Source: Verticillium longisporum (Eukaryota; Ascomycota; Sordariomycetes; Glomerellales; Plectosphaerellaceae). Taken from it: 64,000 nucleotides of DNA. Location: NCBI GenBank assembly GCA_019188255.1, contig JAETXT010000006.1, positions 3,100,001-3,164,000 on the forward strand, read 5' to 3'. The notes below the pieces were generated by a model, which saw nothing but the letters and a program-made list of their open reading frames with translations, had not been told where the DNA came from and searched no databases. Of the stretch, positions 33,928-45,933 are shown piece after piece. Position 1 is the first letter of the stretch. Each line of letters opens with the position of its first letter. The position numbers and the translations under genes are program-made.

Positions 33928-36900
33928 ACTTGCTTTAGAATTTTTGTGCCAGTCGTCGGGCGGAAAATCGGGCTCCAGAGTTTTTCATAACAACGTGTTG
34001 ACGAGGACCCGAGAAAGAAGAACCATCAATACAGCAAGCAGATCTTCTGTATGATGACTTGTCTGTGGAAGAGATCGCCGAATGCCGTTTGAGCTAGAGG
34101 TTATTGGCACCAGAGATGCAGCTCGTGATGCCATTCCCGTGTAGATGAACCTGGGCAAACGGAGGCAGAGCAGACGGTAGAGGGGGCATTTGGTGTGAAG
34201 GGCAAGTCGAAGACGATGAAGGCGTACAAAATGGCCAAGCAGCAGCAAGGAGGCGAGGCAGCGAGCACCGGGCAGCATGTTGCAGAACGACCGGCCGTAC
34301 GTCTTACATTCGATAAAGAGGCGCAACTGCCAGGTCTCGCACCGCCGTCTGTTCCTGCTCGCGCACGACGAGCCTGAGATATCGCAAATCGGATACAGAG
34401 GTGTCCATCGTTGAGAACCGTTATAGCTGCCTCGAATGACGTGGTCCCGTTCGCGACCAGACTGTGAAAGGACCTTGCTCTTCCGCATCAAGTCAGGTAC
34501 TGCCGATGCTCGCTGGTGACTTTTCACCAAATGTGTATAGTTCACATTGTCGACCAGGAGCCATGGCTCTTTGATAACTGAACAACAGAAGCCGTGCCAA
34601 CTACCTAAGGTAAGGACCTTGGACAGGTACATCGCCTGGGGCCAAGGGCGAAAACAACCTGGGTGCTCCTTCTTCGCAAGGTGGCTCATGAACTTGGCCA
34701 TCCTTAACGGAGGTGAGCAGGAGCACCCAGCCAGCGACTGTCTTCTATGTGCCCTGCCCGCCCGCCCTCATGTTCATTCCAAGATACCTAGGTACCCAGG
34801 CAACTTTGCTCGTGCCTCACTTCACCTTCCCACACTTGAGACGCCCACAACTGTGACTTTCTTTGCGAACTGACAAAAGTCCAACTCATTGTTGAAAAAT
34901 CCCGGCTTTTCTCGGTCGTCTAGCATACGATATGTGGGGGCATGCCGTCTCCTACCCACCTGCCTAATGTATCTCATGTCAGACGCCTCCGACTCAAATC
35001 CCAAGTCCAGGCTTCCACGCGGCGCATATCGAACGAGACTTGCTTCTTCGCCATGTCAGATCAAGTGAGCCGGGCTAGCTAGCTGACACGCACGAGCCGA
35101 AGCGGATGACGAAGAAGCACGACTGGTGCTGGCAACAGAAGAAGCTTATGCAAGAATTCGACCACTGAGCGCTGTTCGTCAAGGGATGATGCATCTTTGC
35201 TTTCCGACGCTATGCACGGACAGAGACTTTCTCTTCGGTGGCCAACATGGTTCTTACGAAGCAGGCTTCGAAAGCGGGTCAAACGACGAAGAGGAAGAAA
35301 AGAGAAGAAGTAAATGGACGGTGTTCCATGCCAAGACAACAACTCAATGTGTGGTACTTCTGGCTGGAATTCTATCCAGAACGTGTAGACCGGCACCGCA
35401 GGCACTCACCGGCTTCCTCCTGAGCTGAACCTCGGCCGCGCGACTACAAGACACGTCGGCAGTGCCGCTTTTCTTGATTCAGGGGCCTTGCCTGCAGACC
35501 ACGTCATCGAAAATGTCAAGAGGGGAATACTGGGCTGGTGCAGACGGTCGAGAACATTCGGCGGTTTGCACAATGTTGCGGCGGCATGGGACGTCCTTGA
35601 GACAATCTCAGCATGTCCCGATCCTTCTGATCTCGTTATTTGATCATTACGAAGAGATTGCAGACGTAATAAGCTTCTAACGTCCGCCAAAGATCCAGGG
35701 CCCACTCTGATCGTCTTTTGTTGAGTTGAGTTTCACTTTTGCGAGTGGTTTTCGCTGGGTCACGGTGCCCAATCACGGCGGGAGATGATGGGCGCTTCGC
35801 TGACCGGGGATCGCCACCAGGGTCCGGCAGCCCCTTTTCCTGGGGATGCCAACGGTCATGTTCAGCCATCCGGGCTGGCGCGCGCTGCGAGTTGCCCAAG
35901 GAATACCCACTGGTTCTGGCAATAACAGTGTCGGTGGCTGGCGGCTGTTACATGTACTACTGACAGCGTCGCATCTCTCGCAAAAGCACGGGGATCCCAC
36001 GGGTGTCAACGAAACTTGGCGAGTGACAAGCGACGAGCCACTTCAGATATTGGTCCACCGACGCCGGGTTCCATCAAATGAACAAGCTTGGGCCGAGCAC
36101 CCACCCATCCCCATCCAGGCTCTATTTCCACCAGCCGTCAAATCCAGTCCTTGTGCAGGGCGATCTGCTGGCAGGGTTCCCCCGTGGACTCCGAAGAAGA
36201 AAAGCAGAAGAAAAGTTTCGGAGCCGCCTCCCACGACGGGCTGTGAGGCGAATTTTGGAGGCCGTGGACCAAATCCGAAGAAACGACGTGGAAAAGGTCG
36301 CAATTCAAACGAGGTTGCAGACCTGTCCAGCGGTATGGAAGTCCCTGGTGGGACGACATGACTCTATCGCCGCCCTACAGGGCCCTCTTGTCTCACACCA
36401 TTCGCATTCGTTGCACACCTCCTCCACGTGTATGGCGACACTGAGTGGTTCGCTTCACAGCGAAAATTGCGACTTTTTAGCCGCCTAACGCATGCGTGCA
36501 CCAGCCAGTACGAGTAACGCCAGCCTTTTGGGTCGATCGAAATTCAATCTGGTTTGTATTGTTAAGCATACGCTCTTTCCCGTCACTACCGTCCTGTGGC
36601 ATGGCGGTCTCTTTTGACGCCCGCTCTCTTGATTGGTGTCCTGGGCAGCAAGGCCAAATCAAGAACGTTACCAAGGTGCAGCAATGTGATGCTTTTGGAA
36701 ATGCGATCACTTTTGCGGCTGCTGGGCAAGATCGGGACCTCAACAGAAGCAACTCTCACACACAGGCGCCGCAGGCCGCCATTTGAGTTGGTCGGCGCCC
36801 TCTCCAGCTCTGGCCACCTCACAGCACCGTCCGAGCGATATCCAAGCTCGACCATCAGCACAAGCCACGGGACTTCCCCTCACCACAAAACGTATAGAAG

Positions 36901-38054
36901 ACCGAACAAGCCGTGCGGCTCTTGCTGCTTTCGCTAGACAGAAGGATGCTGACGTTATCCGGCATCACGAAGCCGTTTTCACGATCTAAACGAGTCGACT
37001 TGCGCAAATCAATTTCCAGCCACCGACCGGCTGCTGGCTGGCCTGGAAGCTGCAGCGAAGAGATCGAGGGTCCACCATTTGAGTCGAGAAAGAACAAGGC
37101 ACTGCCAGGGAACGATCCCTCGTCCCACTCATCGGAGGCTGGGGCGGGCGGGTTCAGGGGTCTGCGTCTGGTGCGACGATTCTCAACCAGGGTGTGGCCT
37201 GCTGCGGTGGGGTTGATTGGCCCAACGCTATGTATCAAGTTGTCCCGTACCTGCATAAGGAGCGAAATCCAGGGGCACCGGCTTGATCACTTCACACCAC
37301 CTTCTCCTTTTCCTTACGCCAACGAGCATCGTTCACCGCACCCTGGCAGGGTCTGGGCGAGGTAGGCCCCGTCATCTCGGCCTTGAGGCACACTTGAGTG
37401 GGGTCGTCGAGAGATTAAGGAACAGGCCAGGAGAGGAGAAGCAGTTTGGCAGTGTGGTGCCTCGCACTCCTGTGTCCCCATCACCCGCCCGCCGGCGTTG
37501 GCGGTTTGCCTCGTTCCCCCGCCAAGGCGCAGCGAGCGCTGCCAGATTGCTCGAGACCAGGGCTGTCAGGCACCACCCGCCAGGCCAGGAGAGAGGATTT
37601 GAGAGGAGAGCCAGGGTCTAGTCTAGATGCGAGGGCGATAGACAGTCCTATGACCTTGCCAAGGCCAGGCGGGTGCTGCAGCTCACACACTCTAGACCGA
37701 GCGATGTAAAAGGACTCACCCTCCTCCTCGTCTCCTCCTCCTCCTCTTCCTCCCTCTCCTCTCACCTACGGTCTTGTCGTTTACTCGCAATCCATCCTCA
37801 ACCTTCCAGTCATTCTTTAGTCCCTTGTGGCACTTACATTCCTTCAATCGCAGCATACAGTCCTTCTGATCATCCCTCACTCGAGATTCCATTCTTTTCA
37901 GCAAAGCAAACTGTGTCTGCTAGCTACTCAACGCGAAATTGATCTTTCGCCTTTTGAACCCGTGCATATCAAATAACAACGACGAACATATCCCTCGACA
38001 ACTACCCGAACAAACAAACAACTCACTCCGTACAAACCATCACCAGCATTCACA
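33928..38054. other. 4.1-kb intergenic region
   Basis: No supported gene. Open frames are short, overlap on both strands and have no family features. TACCTAAGGTA- and TACCTAGGTA-like motifs lie near 34595-34620 and 34790. The last 400 bp are CT-rich (TCCTCC runs near 37725-37760) and form the promoter and 5' UTR of the secreted-protein gene. Confidence 0.5.
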
Positions 38055-39147
38055 ATGAAGTCCGTCGTCGCCGCCGCCGGCCTCCTCGCCGTTGCCAACG
38101 CCTACCAGCCCCACCACTACCACTGGCGCCGCCAGAACGAGACCTACCCCGAGGCCCCCGCCGGCTACACCACGCTGACTGTTGAGGTCACCGAGGTCGC
38201 CACCATCACATCGTGCGCTCCCACCGTCACCAACTGCGCTGCTGCCTCCAGCACCCTCCCCGCCTCTGACCTGTCCGTCATTGTTGTCACCAACACCGTC
38301 GTTCTCTCCACCACTGTTTGCCCCGTGGCCGAGGCTGCCACCATCTCCAAGTCCATCATCAAGGAGCACGAGACCGGCTCGCTTCCCGGCTACACCAAGA
38401 CCGGCGCCGTCCCCGGTATCACTGAGGGCCCCACTGCTCCCGCCCCTACCGACTACCCCACCCCCGAGATCACCACCTCGGCCGCTTCCCTGAGGCCCCG
38501 TCGGTGACGACGAGGATGAGGAGGACGACGAGGAGGACTGCCCCACCGACGAGGGCGATGACGACGAGGAGGAGGATGACGGTTCTTCCGAGGGCGAGAA
38601 CGTCGCCTCTCAGACCAAGCCTTACGGCGACGCCACCGTTACTGGTGTCATCCCCGGCTCCGGCTCTGACGATGAGCTGACCACCACCACCACCGCTACC
38701 TCCACCGGCACCATCACTGTCACTGTCGAGAAGCCTAAGGAGACCGGCACTGGCTCCACCCCCGGCTCCGGCTCCGACAACGGCTCCTCCGAGGGCGAGG
38801 GTGCCTGCCCCTCCGTCTCCGTCGTGACCGTCACCGCCCCTGCTTCCACCGTCTACGTTACTATTGGTGGCGGCGCTACCGAGACCAGCAAGGCCGAGTC
38901 CACTCCCGCCCCTGGCGCCGATGACGACGAGGACGATGAGGATGTCGATGAGGAGGACGAGGATGACTGCCCCACCGACGACGTCGTCACCCTGTCCAAG
39001 ACCATCACCGTCGAGCCTGTCCCTTACCCTACTGGCAACAACGGCACCCTCCCCAGTGGTGTTCCCAAGCCTACCGGTGCCCCTGTTTACAAGCCTGTTT
39101 ACAAGCGCACCCGCTTCAGCAACGCCAGGCCCCAGAGGCTCGTCTAA
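38055..39147 (+). CDS. Secreted Ser/Thr-rich protein with acidic blocks (frameshift)
   Basis: Predicted extracellular or cell-wall protein. It has a clear signal peptide (MKSVVAAAGLLAVANA) followed by Thr/Val-rich sequence such as TTLTVEVTEVATITSCAPTV, typical of O-glycosylated fungal wall proteins. The frame breaks near 38490-38503 (after TTSAASL) and resumes one base over at GDDEDEEDDEEDCPTDEG, needing one extra or two missing bases; conservation of style and codon use continues to the stop at 39147. Two acidic blocks, each with the core DCPTD, lie near 38503-38590 and 38925-38980, suggesting an internal duplication. Other repeats are PGSGSD and SSEGE. No GPI signal is evident at the C terminus (ARPQRLV). 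Corrected length is about 364 residues. High expression is suggested by C-ending codons. Confidence 0.75.
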
Positions 39148-40053
39148 GTCTCTGATCCAGAGACTTCGCAGCCCTTCTCCCCCAGAAGCGTGTTGTATAT
39201 GGAAGTGTAGATTCTATATGTCAAGCTTACTCTTTCTTCGTATACGAGAAGAATCTATGAATTCATGACGACCTTTGTTTTTTCTTTCTGTGCACAGTTT
39301 CAAAGCAGGTGATTGATAGAGCTTTCCTCGGCCAACTCCTTGGAGAGCCGGAATGCGGTACTTGTCGGGAGGAATATGTTCTATAGCGTTGTAGCCGGGT
39401 GGTCTGGCCCCAACTGGTTCAAGGAAAAAACAGTTGTTTCATTTCGTTCCCATGTATCACAACATGTTGGGCTCTCTTTAACTCGCTTCTCGTAGCAATG
39501 GGGATGCGGTTTGTGGTCGAGACTCTATGGATGGATCTATTGATGTGTGTATGTGCATGTTTTGTGAATCGTCATTTTCATTCGATCTATGTCATTCACA
39601 CCTTGGTTCAGGGGCAATCACGAATCGTGTAGATCAGACGGCGTTGGTCAATGCAGCCTCCAGCTGTTTGTTTATTCATGCGTTATCAGTCCGAAATGTT
39701 GACCGGCATGATGGGTGCGGCTGGTGGCTTGGACGCAGACTTCTCGGACGAACGTGCCTTGCTTCATGCGATCGGGCCAGAACATGCTACTTCGGGAAGG
39801 GCTCGCGTCCGTATAACCGTCTTTGCCTGTTCCCGGGACCTATCATGCATCGGCTACGTGTGCTATAGAAACCTGATACACTGCGATCAATGTCTGTGTA
39901 CGCTTAGCATCCGTCCTAAGGCAGGTATCATATGTCATGTCATGATCATGGGTTGTATTCGTCTCGCACTGCAACCCAAGAGCCAAGCGTATGGGGAATC
40001 TGGCCTGACAAGCGCAGATCCAGGCTTTCCCCATCAATCTACCTCTACCGAGC
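39148..40053. other. Convergent 3' spacer
   Basis: About 900 bp, AT-richer than its surroundings. No gene or element recognised. Confidence 0.5.
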
Positions 40054-41940
40054 TCAAACGCCCGCAGCCCTTGGCGACGCCTGTCGCGCATCTTCGCCGG
40101 CGGCAGCAGCAGCAGCAGCAGCTTGCTCCCTCCTCCGCCGGCGCCCATCAGCCTCCCGCTCCCGCTCATCCTCTTGCTGCCTAAGCGCAATGCAAAACGG
40201 CGACGCCGCGCGTATGCGGTCCCCCTCCCATATGAATATAAACGGGATCGGCACCATGACGGCGCTGAGGCCGCCGAGCAGGGCGCACGCGCCGGCGACA
40301 CCGAGGCGGTCGAACAGCGGGCGCGTGGCGAGGGGCAGGACGACGGCGAGGAACGACCGAGCCATGGAGGCGGCGGCGTTGGCGGACGCGGCAAAGGATT
40401 CGTAGGCGTCCGTCAGGTAGTTGAGCAGCGCCATGAAGATGAGCATGAAGCCCGCGCCAAAGGGGAGGCCGGCGAGCATGGGGACCCAGAAGGGGAGGGA
40501 GGGGCGGGCGGTGAAGCCGAGCCAGAAGAGGGAGGCGACGAAGAGGGGACCGCCGACGCAGGCGAGGGGGAGGCGGCGGTACTCCTCTTTGCGCAGGGCG
40601 GGGTGGCGCCGGCGGAGGCGCGTCAGGGTCGGGTCGTAGGCGAAGAAGAAGGGCAGGCTGAGGAGGGAGCCGCCGCCGATGGGGAGGAATGCGAGACCCG
40701 TGGGGCCGGACCCGAGACCGTAGAGCGTGTTGAAGATGATCGGGAAGGTTTGGAAGGACATGTAGAAGATGGCGTAGATCAAGGCGAGGTAGGCACAGGA
40801 GCAGGAGACTATGGGCTCGCAGGCGATCATGCGGAGCGGCCTCGTCAGTACCACGGTGACGAGCTGGTGGAGATCCGTGTGCTCGAGATCGCGTGCAGCC
40901 ACGATGTGGGCGTTACCTACTGGATCTAGTTTTCGTAGACGTGCGGCGCGGCGGGCGAGCAGGATTGAGGCTGATGTCTCGGGAAGATAGAACAGGAGGG
41001 GAATCAAGGTGGCACCGGCGTAGATGAGCCCGATCCAAAAAGTCCATCGCCAGCCGATAGACGGCGAGCAATAACCTGAGATGATGGGGGCGAAGAGAGG
41101 CCCGAAACAGGTAGTCTGTAAGTCAAGGCGTCAATACGTGGGCAGATACAAGGACGTGGGCAACGTACAGCCATGAAGAACGACATAGCACGGCCGCGAG
41201 TCTCGTGGTTTCCGTATATGTCAGCCATGATGCCCGGAACGACAGCTATCGGAGCGCTGGCGAAGACGCCAACGAAGAGACGGAACACATTCAGCGCCGC
41301 AAAATTGGGCGCGAGAGCACAAGCTAACGTCCATACGGTGAACAGAATGAAAGTCACGTTGGTGATGATGCGGCGGCCAAAGTGTTCACTCAAAGGCCCC
41401 CAGAGGATGGGCCCGAAGAAGTAGCCGATCATGAAGACGCAGATGGGCAGAATCTGGCGTTGCGGCGAAGCAATGTCCCATTGTTCCGATATATACGGGA
41501 TGGCATTAGATGGCAAAGCCGATCCCATGGTGCTATTGATGATGAGCATCATGGTGAGGAGCAGGATAAGGAGCTTTTTGGTCTGGGTATCGTTAGTCGT
41601 TTCTCGTGACGTCTGGCTGATGTTTGTGCTCACGCTGGACCAGTTATAGGGGTTTTCAGGATCGTTGTCTTCCCATGATACTATTGTCTTCTCTTCGTCT
41701 TCTCCGGATGTGCATGGCAGGCCAGTGTGCGACTCTTTCTCCTCGCGACTCTGGCTTGGTTCCTCGCCAGGAGCTTTGGCGGCTGCGCCCGCTGGATCAG
41801 GATGCCGAACGGCTTCGCATGGTGTTATTATGTGATATTCTTGCAAAAACGACCGGAGGCCATCAGTAGAAGCCAGACCATAAGATTGACTTACCCTCAA
41901 CGACATCCCTAGTGTTTCGATATTCGTGACTCTGGGACAT
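40054..41940 (-). CDS. MFS DHA1 drug/polyamine antiporter
   Basis: Plasma-membrane proton antiporter of the DHA1 (FLR1/TPO-like) group; the substrate is not predictable. Four exons: 41940-41895, 41812-41634, 41582-41169 and 41115-40054, with introns of 82, 51 and 53 bp; 566 residues. The cytosolic N terminus ends in the family signature DNDPENPYNWSS just before helix 1. Motif A-like LWGPLSEHFGRR follows helix 2, and FRLFVGVFASAPIAVVPGIMADIY matches helices 4-5. The second half has FGPLFAPIISGYCSPSIGWRWTFW and LPETSASILLARRAARLRKL. The C-terminal tail is unusual: a highly charged segment, then an eight-residue polyalanine encoded by a GCN repeat near 40099-40122, within a very GC-rich last exon. 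The frame is intact. Confidence 0.9.
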
Positions 41941-42725
41941 GTTCATTTGCCTATTGTTGTTGGCAACAACGGCCCAATACACTAAGGGTAACGTCGACTC
42001 CTCCAACATAAGACGTGTTACACAGTGTTGCCAAGCATGTAGATGGAAGGGCGCAGATGTGCAGGTCCGTGACGGAATATTGGATAAAAAGTGACAGGCA
42101 TATTGATCTATCTAGGCAGGAGACAGCCATGGTGGACATGGCGTCCGGTTAAGTGATCAGGCGCTGGCGGTGTCGGTTCCTTAGGACCAGAATGTCCGCC
42201 CACGTTGAGAGGCCCGATCAACGATCGACCTGCAACTCGGAACTATAGACTGAGGCGCTTCCTATTTCGTTCCACAAAGCGTTACAGTCGAGCGAGATCG
42301 GACTTGGAGCCCACACAAGTGCTATTTCCATTGTCGGCCCAAGTTTGCCGGCCAAGTTGACGGTCCCAGGGCTGATGATCATCCTCTATGTGCCCCGGAG
42401 AAGATAGGTGAGGGGGCGTCGGCTGCAGACAGTGACGCCAGGGACTTGGCATGGGGGAGGGAACATGTTTTCCGGGCCGATGGATTAACTGTCGATGAGC
42501 CGTCTCCAACCGTATCTCGGCATACTGCACGTGACGATCCGACTTTTGGTTGGCATTGGGCCAAGTGAACTTTTGAAAATTATGATTTCTGGTGGAAGCA
42601 AGAGGTTGAGAAATTGGCTCAGGTGGCCACTGTCCTCGTAATACATCTTTGCGATTTTGGGTATCTGTAGATTGGATCGAACCGTCTCTGAGCTGTCGAC
42701 TGAGGCCTGTTCTTCTATATTCTCT
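41941..42725. other. Intergenic upstream of the MFS gene
   Basis: No gene seen between the MFS start codon and the prefoldin 4 stop codon. Confidence 0.5.
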
Positions 42726-43299
42726 TCACGTCTCAAGGTTGATGCTTTTGCCGAACCTGGCGTATAGTGCGACCTTGAGCTCTGTCATCTCCTCTGTTGT
42801 CGACTCGAGCCTCGCCTCCAGCTTCTCGACCTCCTCCTCAATCTTGGCCGTCGCCTCGCCCAACATCTCCAAAGCTTGAGGCTGCAGGACGTTGAAAAAT
42901 GTATCGCCAATCTTGTAGCTAGACAATCTGTCAGTGAAAGTGACACCATCAGGGCACAGCTAGCGTACGGTACGGTGTCGTCCTCGTCAATGAGCTCGAG
43001 CTCGGTGTTCAGATCGTCGAGCTCCTCCTTCTCTTTCTGTTTGGCACAATCCGGTCAGCGGCCGCATCTGCGAAAGGTTTCAAGGGTCGCCACCTACGTT
43101 CTTAACCTTGAGCTCGTCCTGTATCGCCAGTTCGCGCTGGTGGAGGCGACTGAATTTGTTGATCTTGTCCTGGTCCTCTCTGCGGACTTCGGTCTCGTCG
43201 CCGGTCGCCTCCTCGTCCTCTTTCGTGAGCTGCACAATCATCAGCTCAGGCTACGTGTCGGTTGCTGTAGAGTCTTTATACCATTCTTCGGGTCATCAT
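42726..43299 (-). CDS. PFD4: Prefoldin subunit 4
   Basis: Beta-type subunit of the cytosolic prefoldin (GimC) chaperone that passes nascent actin and tubulin to the chaperonin CCT. Four exons: 43299-43282 (only six codons), 43229-43098, 43036-42969 and 42918-42726, with introns of 52, 61 and 50 bp, all GT..AG. The protein has 136 residues: MMTRRM, then TEVRREDQDKINKFSRLHQR, ELDDLNTELELIDEDDTVP, YKIGDTFFNVLQPQALEML and the C-terminal coiled coil ending KVALYARFGKSINLET. The two helices around a beta-hairpin match the prefoldin fold. The alternative second ATG in tandem would change only one residue. Confidence 0.93.
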
Positions 43300-44178
43300 C
43301 TTGGCGACTATTGTGTGGTCGGACTTGGACTCGTGCTGGTGACGTGTGTAATCGAGGAGCTGCAACGTGACGCTCCGAATCTCTGGAGCTCTTGAAGCTC
43401 GACAATTTGACAGACTCGAAGCAACCCCTCCATCGCGGGGACGCTGGTGGCGTACGGATATCAAATTGGCACTGTACTTCGCACATGCTGCAGGGATTCC
43501 AACATTGCACAGGTGCCACCTGTTTCGCCATCATAGTCACCTATAAGTGACTCGAAATGATATTATTGTTTATACCTAAGCGTAAATCAACTACGTCTGG
43601 GATGAAACCAGTCTACCATTTACTATCTTATAACCCATAAAACACCTGGAATCTGGCCATGATATGTTAAACGCTGAGCAAGCTATGAGAAGACGACTGT
43701 CATCATGTGTAGAATGCTAGCCGTCGCTCACGACTCCAAGTAAGAGGAGCAATTCGGGGACCATAGTGGTGTTCAAAGTCGAGTCAACATTACGTTAGCC
43801 GGACCGCTCCCATGAGATGTAGGGAACGCATCGGGTAAGCACATCACACAGGCATTTTCATTTGGAGAGCCTCAGTGACAGAGTAGGGAGCAAATGTCGA
43901 ATCAATTTGAGATTGTAGCTGCGAGCCATCCAAAGCGGTCGCTGTTGCGTCAGGTTTGCCGCTCTCAATAGGTACACAGGGTGGTGAGAGGGCTCGATTG
44001 CTCACGTGACAGGGCGCTTGTCAAGTACAGGGATGAGGCGTGGATCCAGGGACCTGGGAATGCTCGTGTGGGGCCATCTTCAGCCTTCAACCTTCAGCCT
44101 GGGGTCAACACCAACGCGCGGCGAATGTATCAAACGACACTCTTCTTATAATCACCATCTCCGTTAGAACAGCTCATA
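43300..44178. promoter_or_regulatory. Divergent PFD4/CENP-W spacer
   Basis: About 880 bp between the two start codons; no gene or repeat noted. AT content is raised around 43555-43700. Confidence 0.5.
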
Positions 44179-44570
44179 ATGGCTCCCATCAAGAAAGCCT
44201 ATCCCCGGGCAACGGCGAAGAAGATTTTGAAGGCGCACTCCAACTGCAATGCCACCAAGAACCTCGATGTGCTGGTGCGTTGCCCCCACGACGCGTCCTG
44301 ACGCGCGCTGGCTAATACAAGCTAGGTGTATCTCAACTATATGCGGTTCATGCAAACGTGAGCGTCTCATGCTCAACAACAAAGTTGTCGGAACTAACCA
44401 ATAGAAATCAGAGTGTTGAAGGAGGCAGCAATCGACTCCAAGGCCTCTGGGGAAACAACAATTACGCCAACGAGTGTGCGGAAGGCGACTGTGGTATGTC
44501 TGGATCACGGCGATGTGGTGAGCCAAGTCTAACTTGACAGCAGGATGCGCTAGCCAAGTTCAAGAGCTGA
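44179..44570 (+). CDS. CENP-W-like histone-fold kinetochore protein
   Basis: Small histone-fold protein that pairs with CENP-T in the CENP-T-W(-S-X) complex on centromeric DNA. Four short exons: 44179-44274, 44326-44357, 44412-44493 and 44541-44570, with introns of 51, 54 and 47 bp; 79 residues. It starts MAPIKKAYPRATAKKILKAH, continues with NLDVLVYLNYMRFMQTVLKE (helix 2 of the fold) and ends SVRKATVQDALAKFKS. The end of intron 3 has two possible acceptors three bases apart (with or without one Gln). Correct phase across all three introns supports the model. It is easily missed because no exon exceeds 96 bp. Confidence 0.85.
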
Positions 44571-45933
44571 GAGAAGCCGCATTGCTTCTGCCAATCATCG
44601 ATATGGCCCCTTACCTAACGATCATAACGAGCCGACACGCTGCCACTACGAGTCTACGACACTGATGACGGAATGAAGAAAAATACCCATGGACCAAGCG
44701 CCGGGGGCGTGCCATCGCAGAACCCACGATATAGAGGATCTCTGCTCACAGAGCGCCAACAGGTCTCACAGATGGCCCGAAAGGCGTTTCTGTAGTGGAC
44801 TGATTGCTGCGGAAAGAATCTTGTGGTGGTACTGCGATCGTGGTTCGTGGGAACCGGCTTGGCCAATGCTCCCTTCTACGTGAAAGTATCGCGCTGGGAG
44901 TCGACGGTCAGATACCCGCGTCTCGAGTCTATCTATCTATCGAGCCTGAGTCAAGGACTCTTCGTGCTGGGTTGTCAGGGAAGCCACGTGAGGGATGTTG
45001 CCTTTCAGAGGTAGCCTGCAGCCATCCAAAGGATGCCTCTGGGATGGTTAATCGAAGACAAGAATGCATAGATCTAATGCATAGATATGTCACTATGCAA
45101 CGCGTTCACAAAACCACAGTAGATGCACGATCTTATTCCGACGCGAGAGCTCGTGACCTTGGGCCTGGTTCGGATGGGCCCGAGGTTGACATGGGAGTAC
45201 CGATCAGCTCAGGCGGCTGAGTGACGCAAGAGCAAACTAGAAAGAGCGGCTGGGTGGTGCCAATGCGGGGAAGGTACAAGCTGTCAGGAGCACGAGACAT
45301 TCTAGGCACAACCAAAAGACGCTGCTTTCCTGAAGATGTGTGAGACCAAGTGAATGACCGTCTTTTTTCTTTACAGCCATGCTTGAATGGCAATGATGCA
45401 TTCACCATGGTGAATCGGTGTGCGCACTGGCTCGATGAGGCCAAAATCCAGGTGTCTTCTTTAGTTCTCGCTGGTTCCAGAACCCCAGCTCGGCTTGCCC
45501 TAGATGACCGGCACTAAGAAAGGGTCCATGCCCAGCCTCAGCAAGCTAGGCTCTGTGGGTGCTGTGTTTGGTGCTCCAGTGGATGAGCTTCCCCCAAAGC
45601 AGGGGTCACTAGCATTCACGCTAGCACCGGGCGAAAATCGCCTGCACGTCTCCTTGACCAGCTCACCTGCCGGACTTGCTCCAGCTTCCTCCACCTGGCC
45701 AACACCACAACCACAACTCCAATTCTCGCGATCCCTTCCTAGAACCCCCAATCCTAAGTCCACATTTCGTCTCTCTTGTCTACTGCTGGCGATCTTCTGC
45801 TGCAGCTCAGCTTCGACCTGATTGTCCCCACTTCTCATTACTACTGTCTTCTACCGCACCTTCCCGTCCCGCATTCAGTTGCAAACTTTCGCTCAGCCTA
45901 TCCACGCCCCCGTCAGCCCTTACGTCCTCCACA
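44571..45933. other. Intergenic upstream of YAG7-like gene
   Basis: About 1.4 kb with no supported gene. The final 250 bp are CT-rich promoter or 5' UTR sequence of the downstream gene. Confidence 0.5.

Noticed and set aside
36078..36488. 136-codon plus-strand frame in the 4.1-kb gap
   Set aside because: Codon use and amino-acid content look random and overlapping frames of similar length exist on both strands.
38055..39147. GPI-anchored wall protein
   Set aside because: The C terminus is basic and lacks the hydrophobic tail and omega site needed for a GPI anchor.
40123..40929. 268-codon plus-strand Gly/Glu-rich frame
   Set aside because: Antisense of the last exon of the MFS transporter, which has clear helices and motifs.
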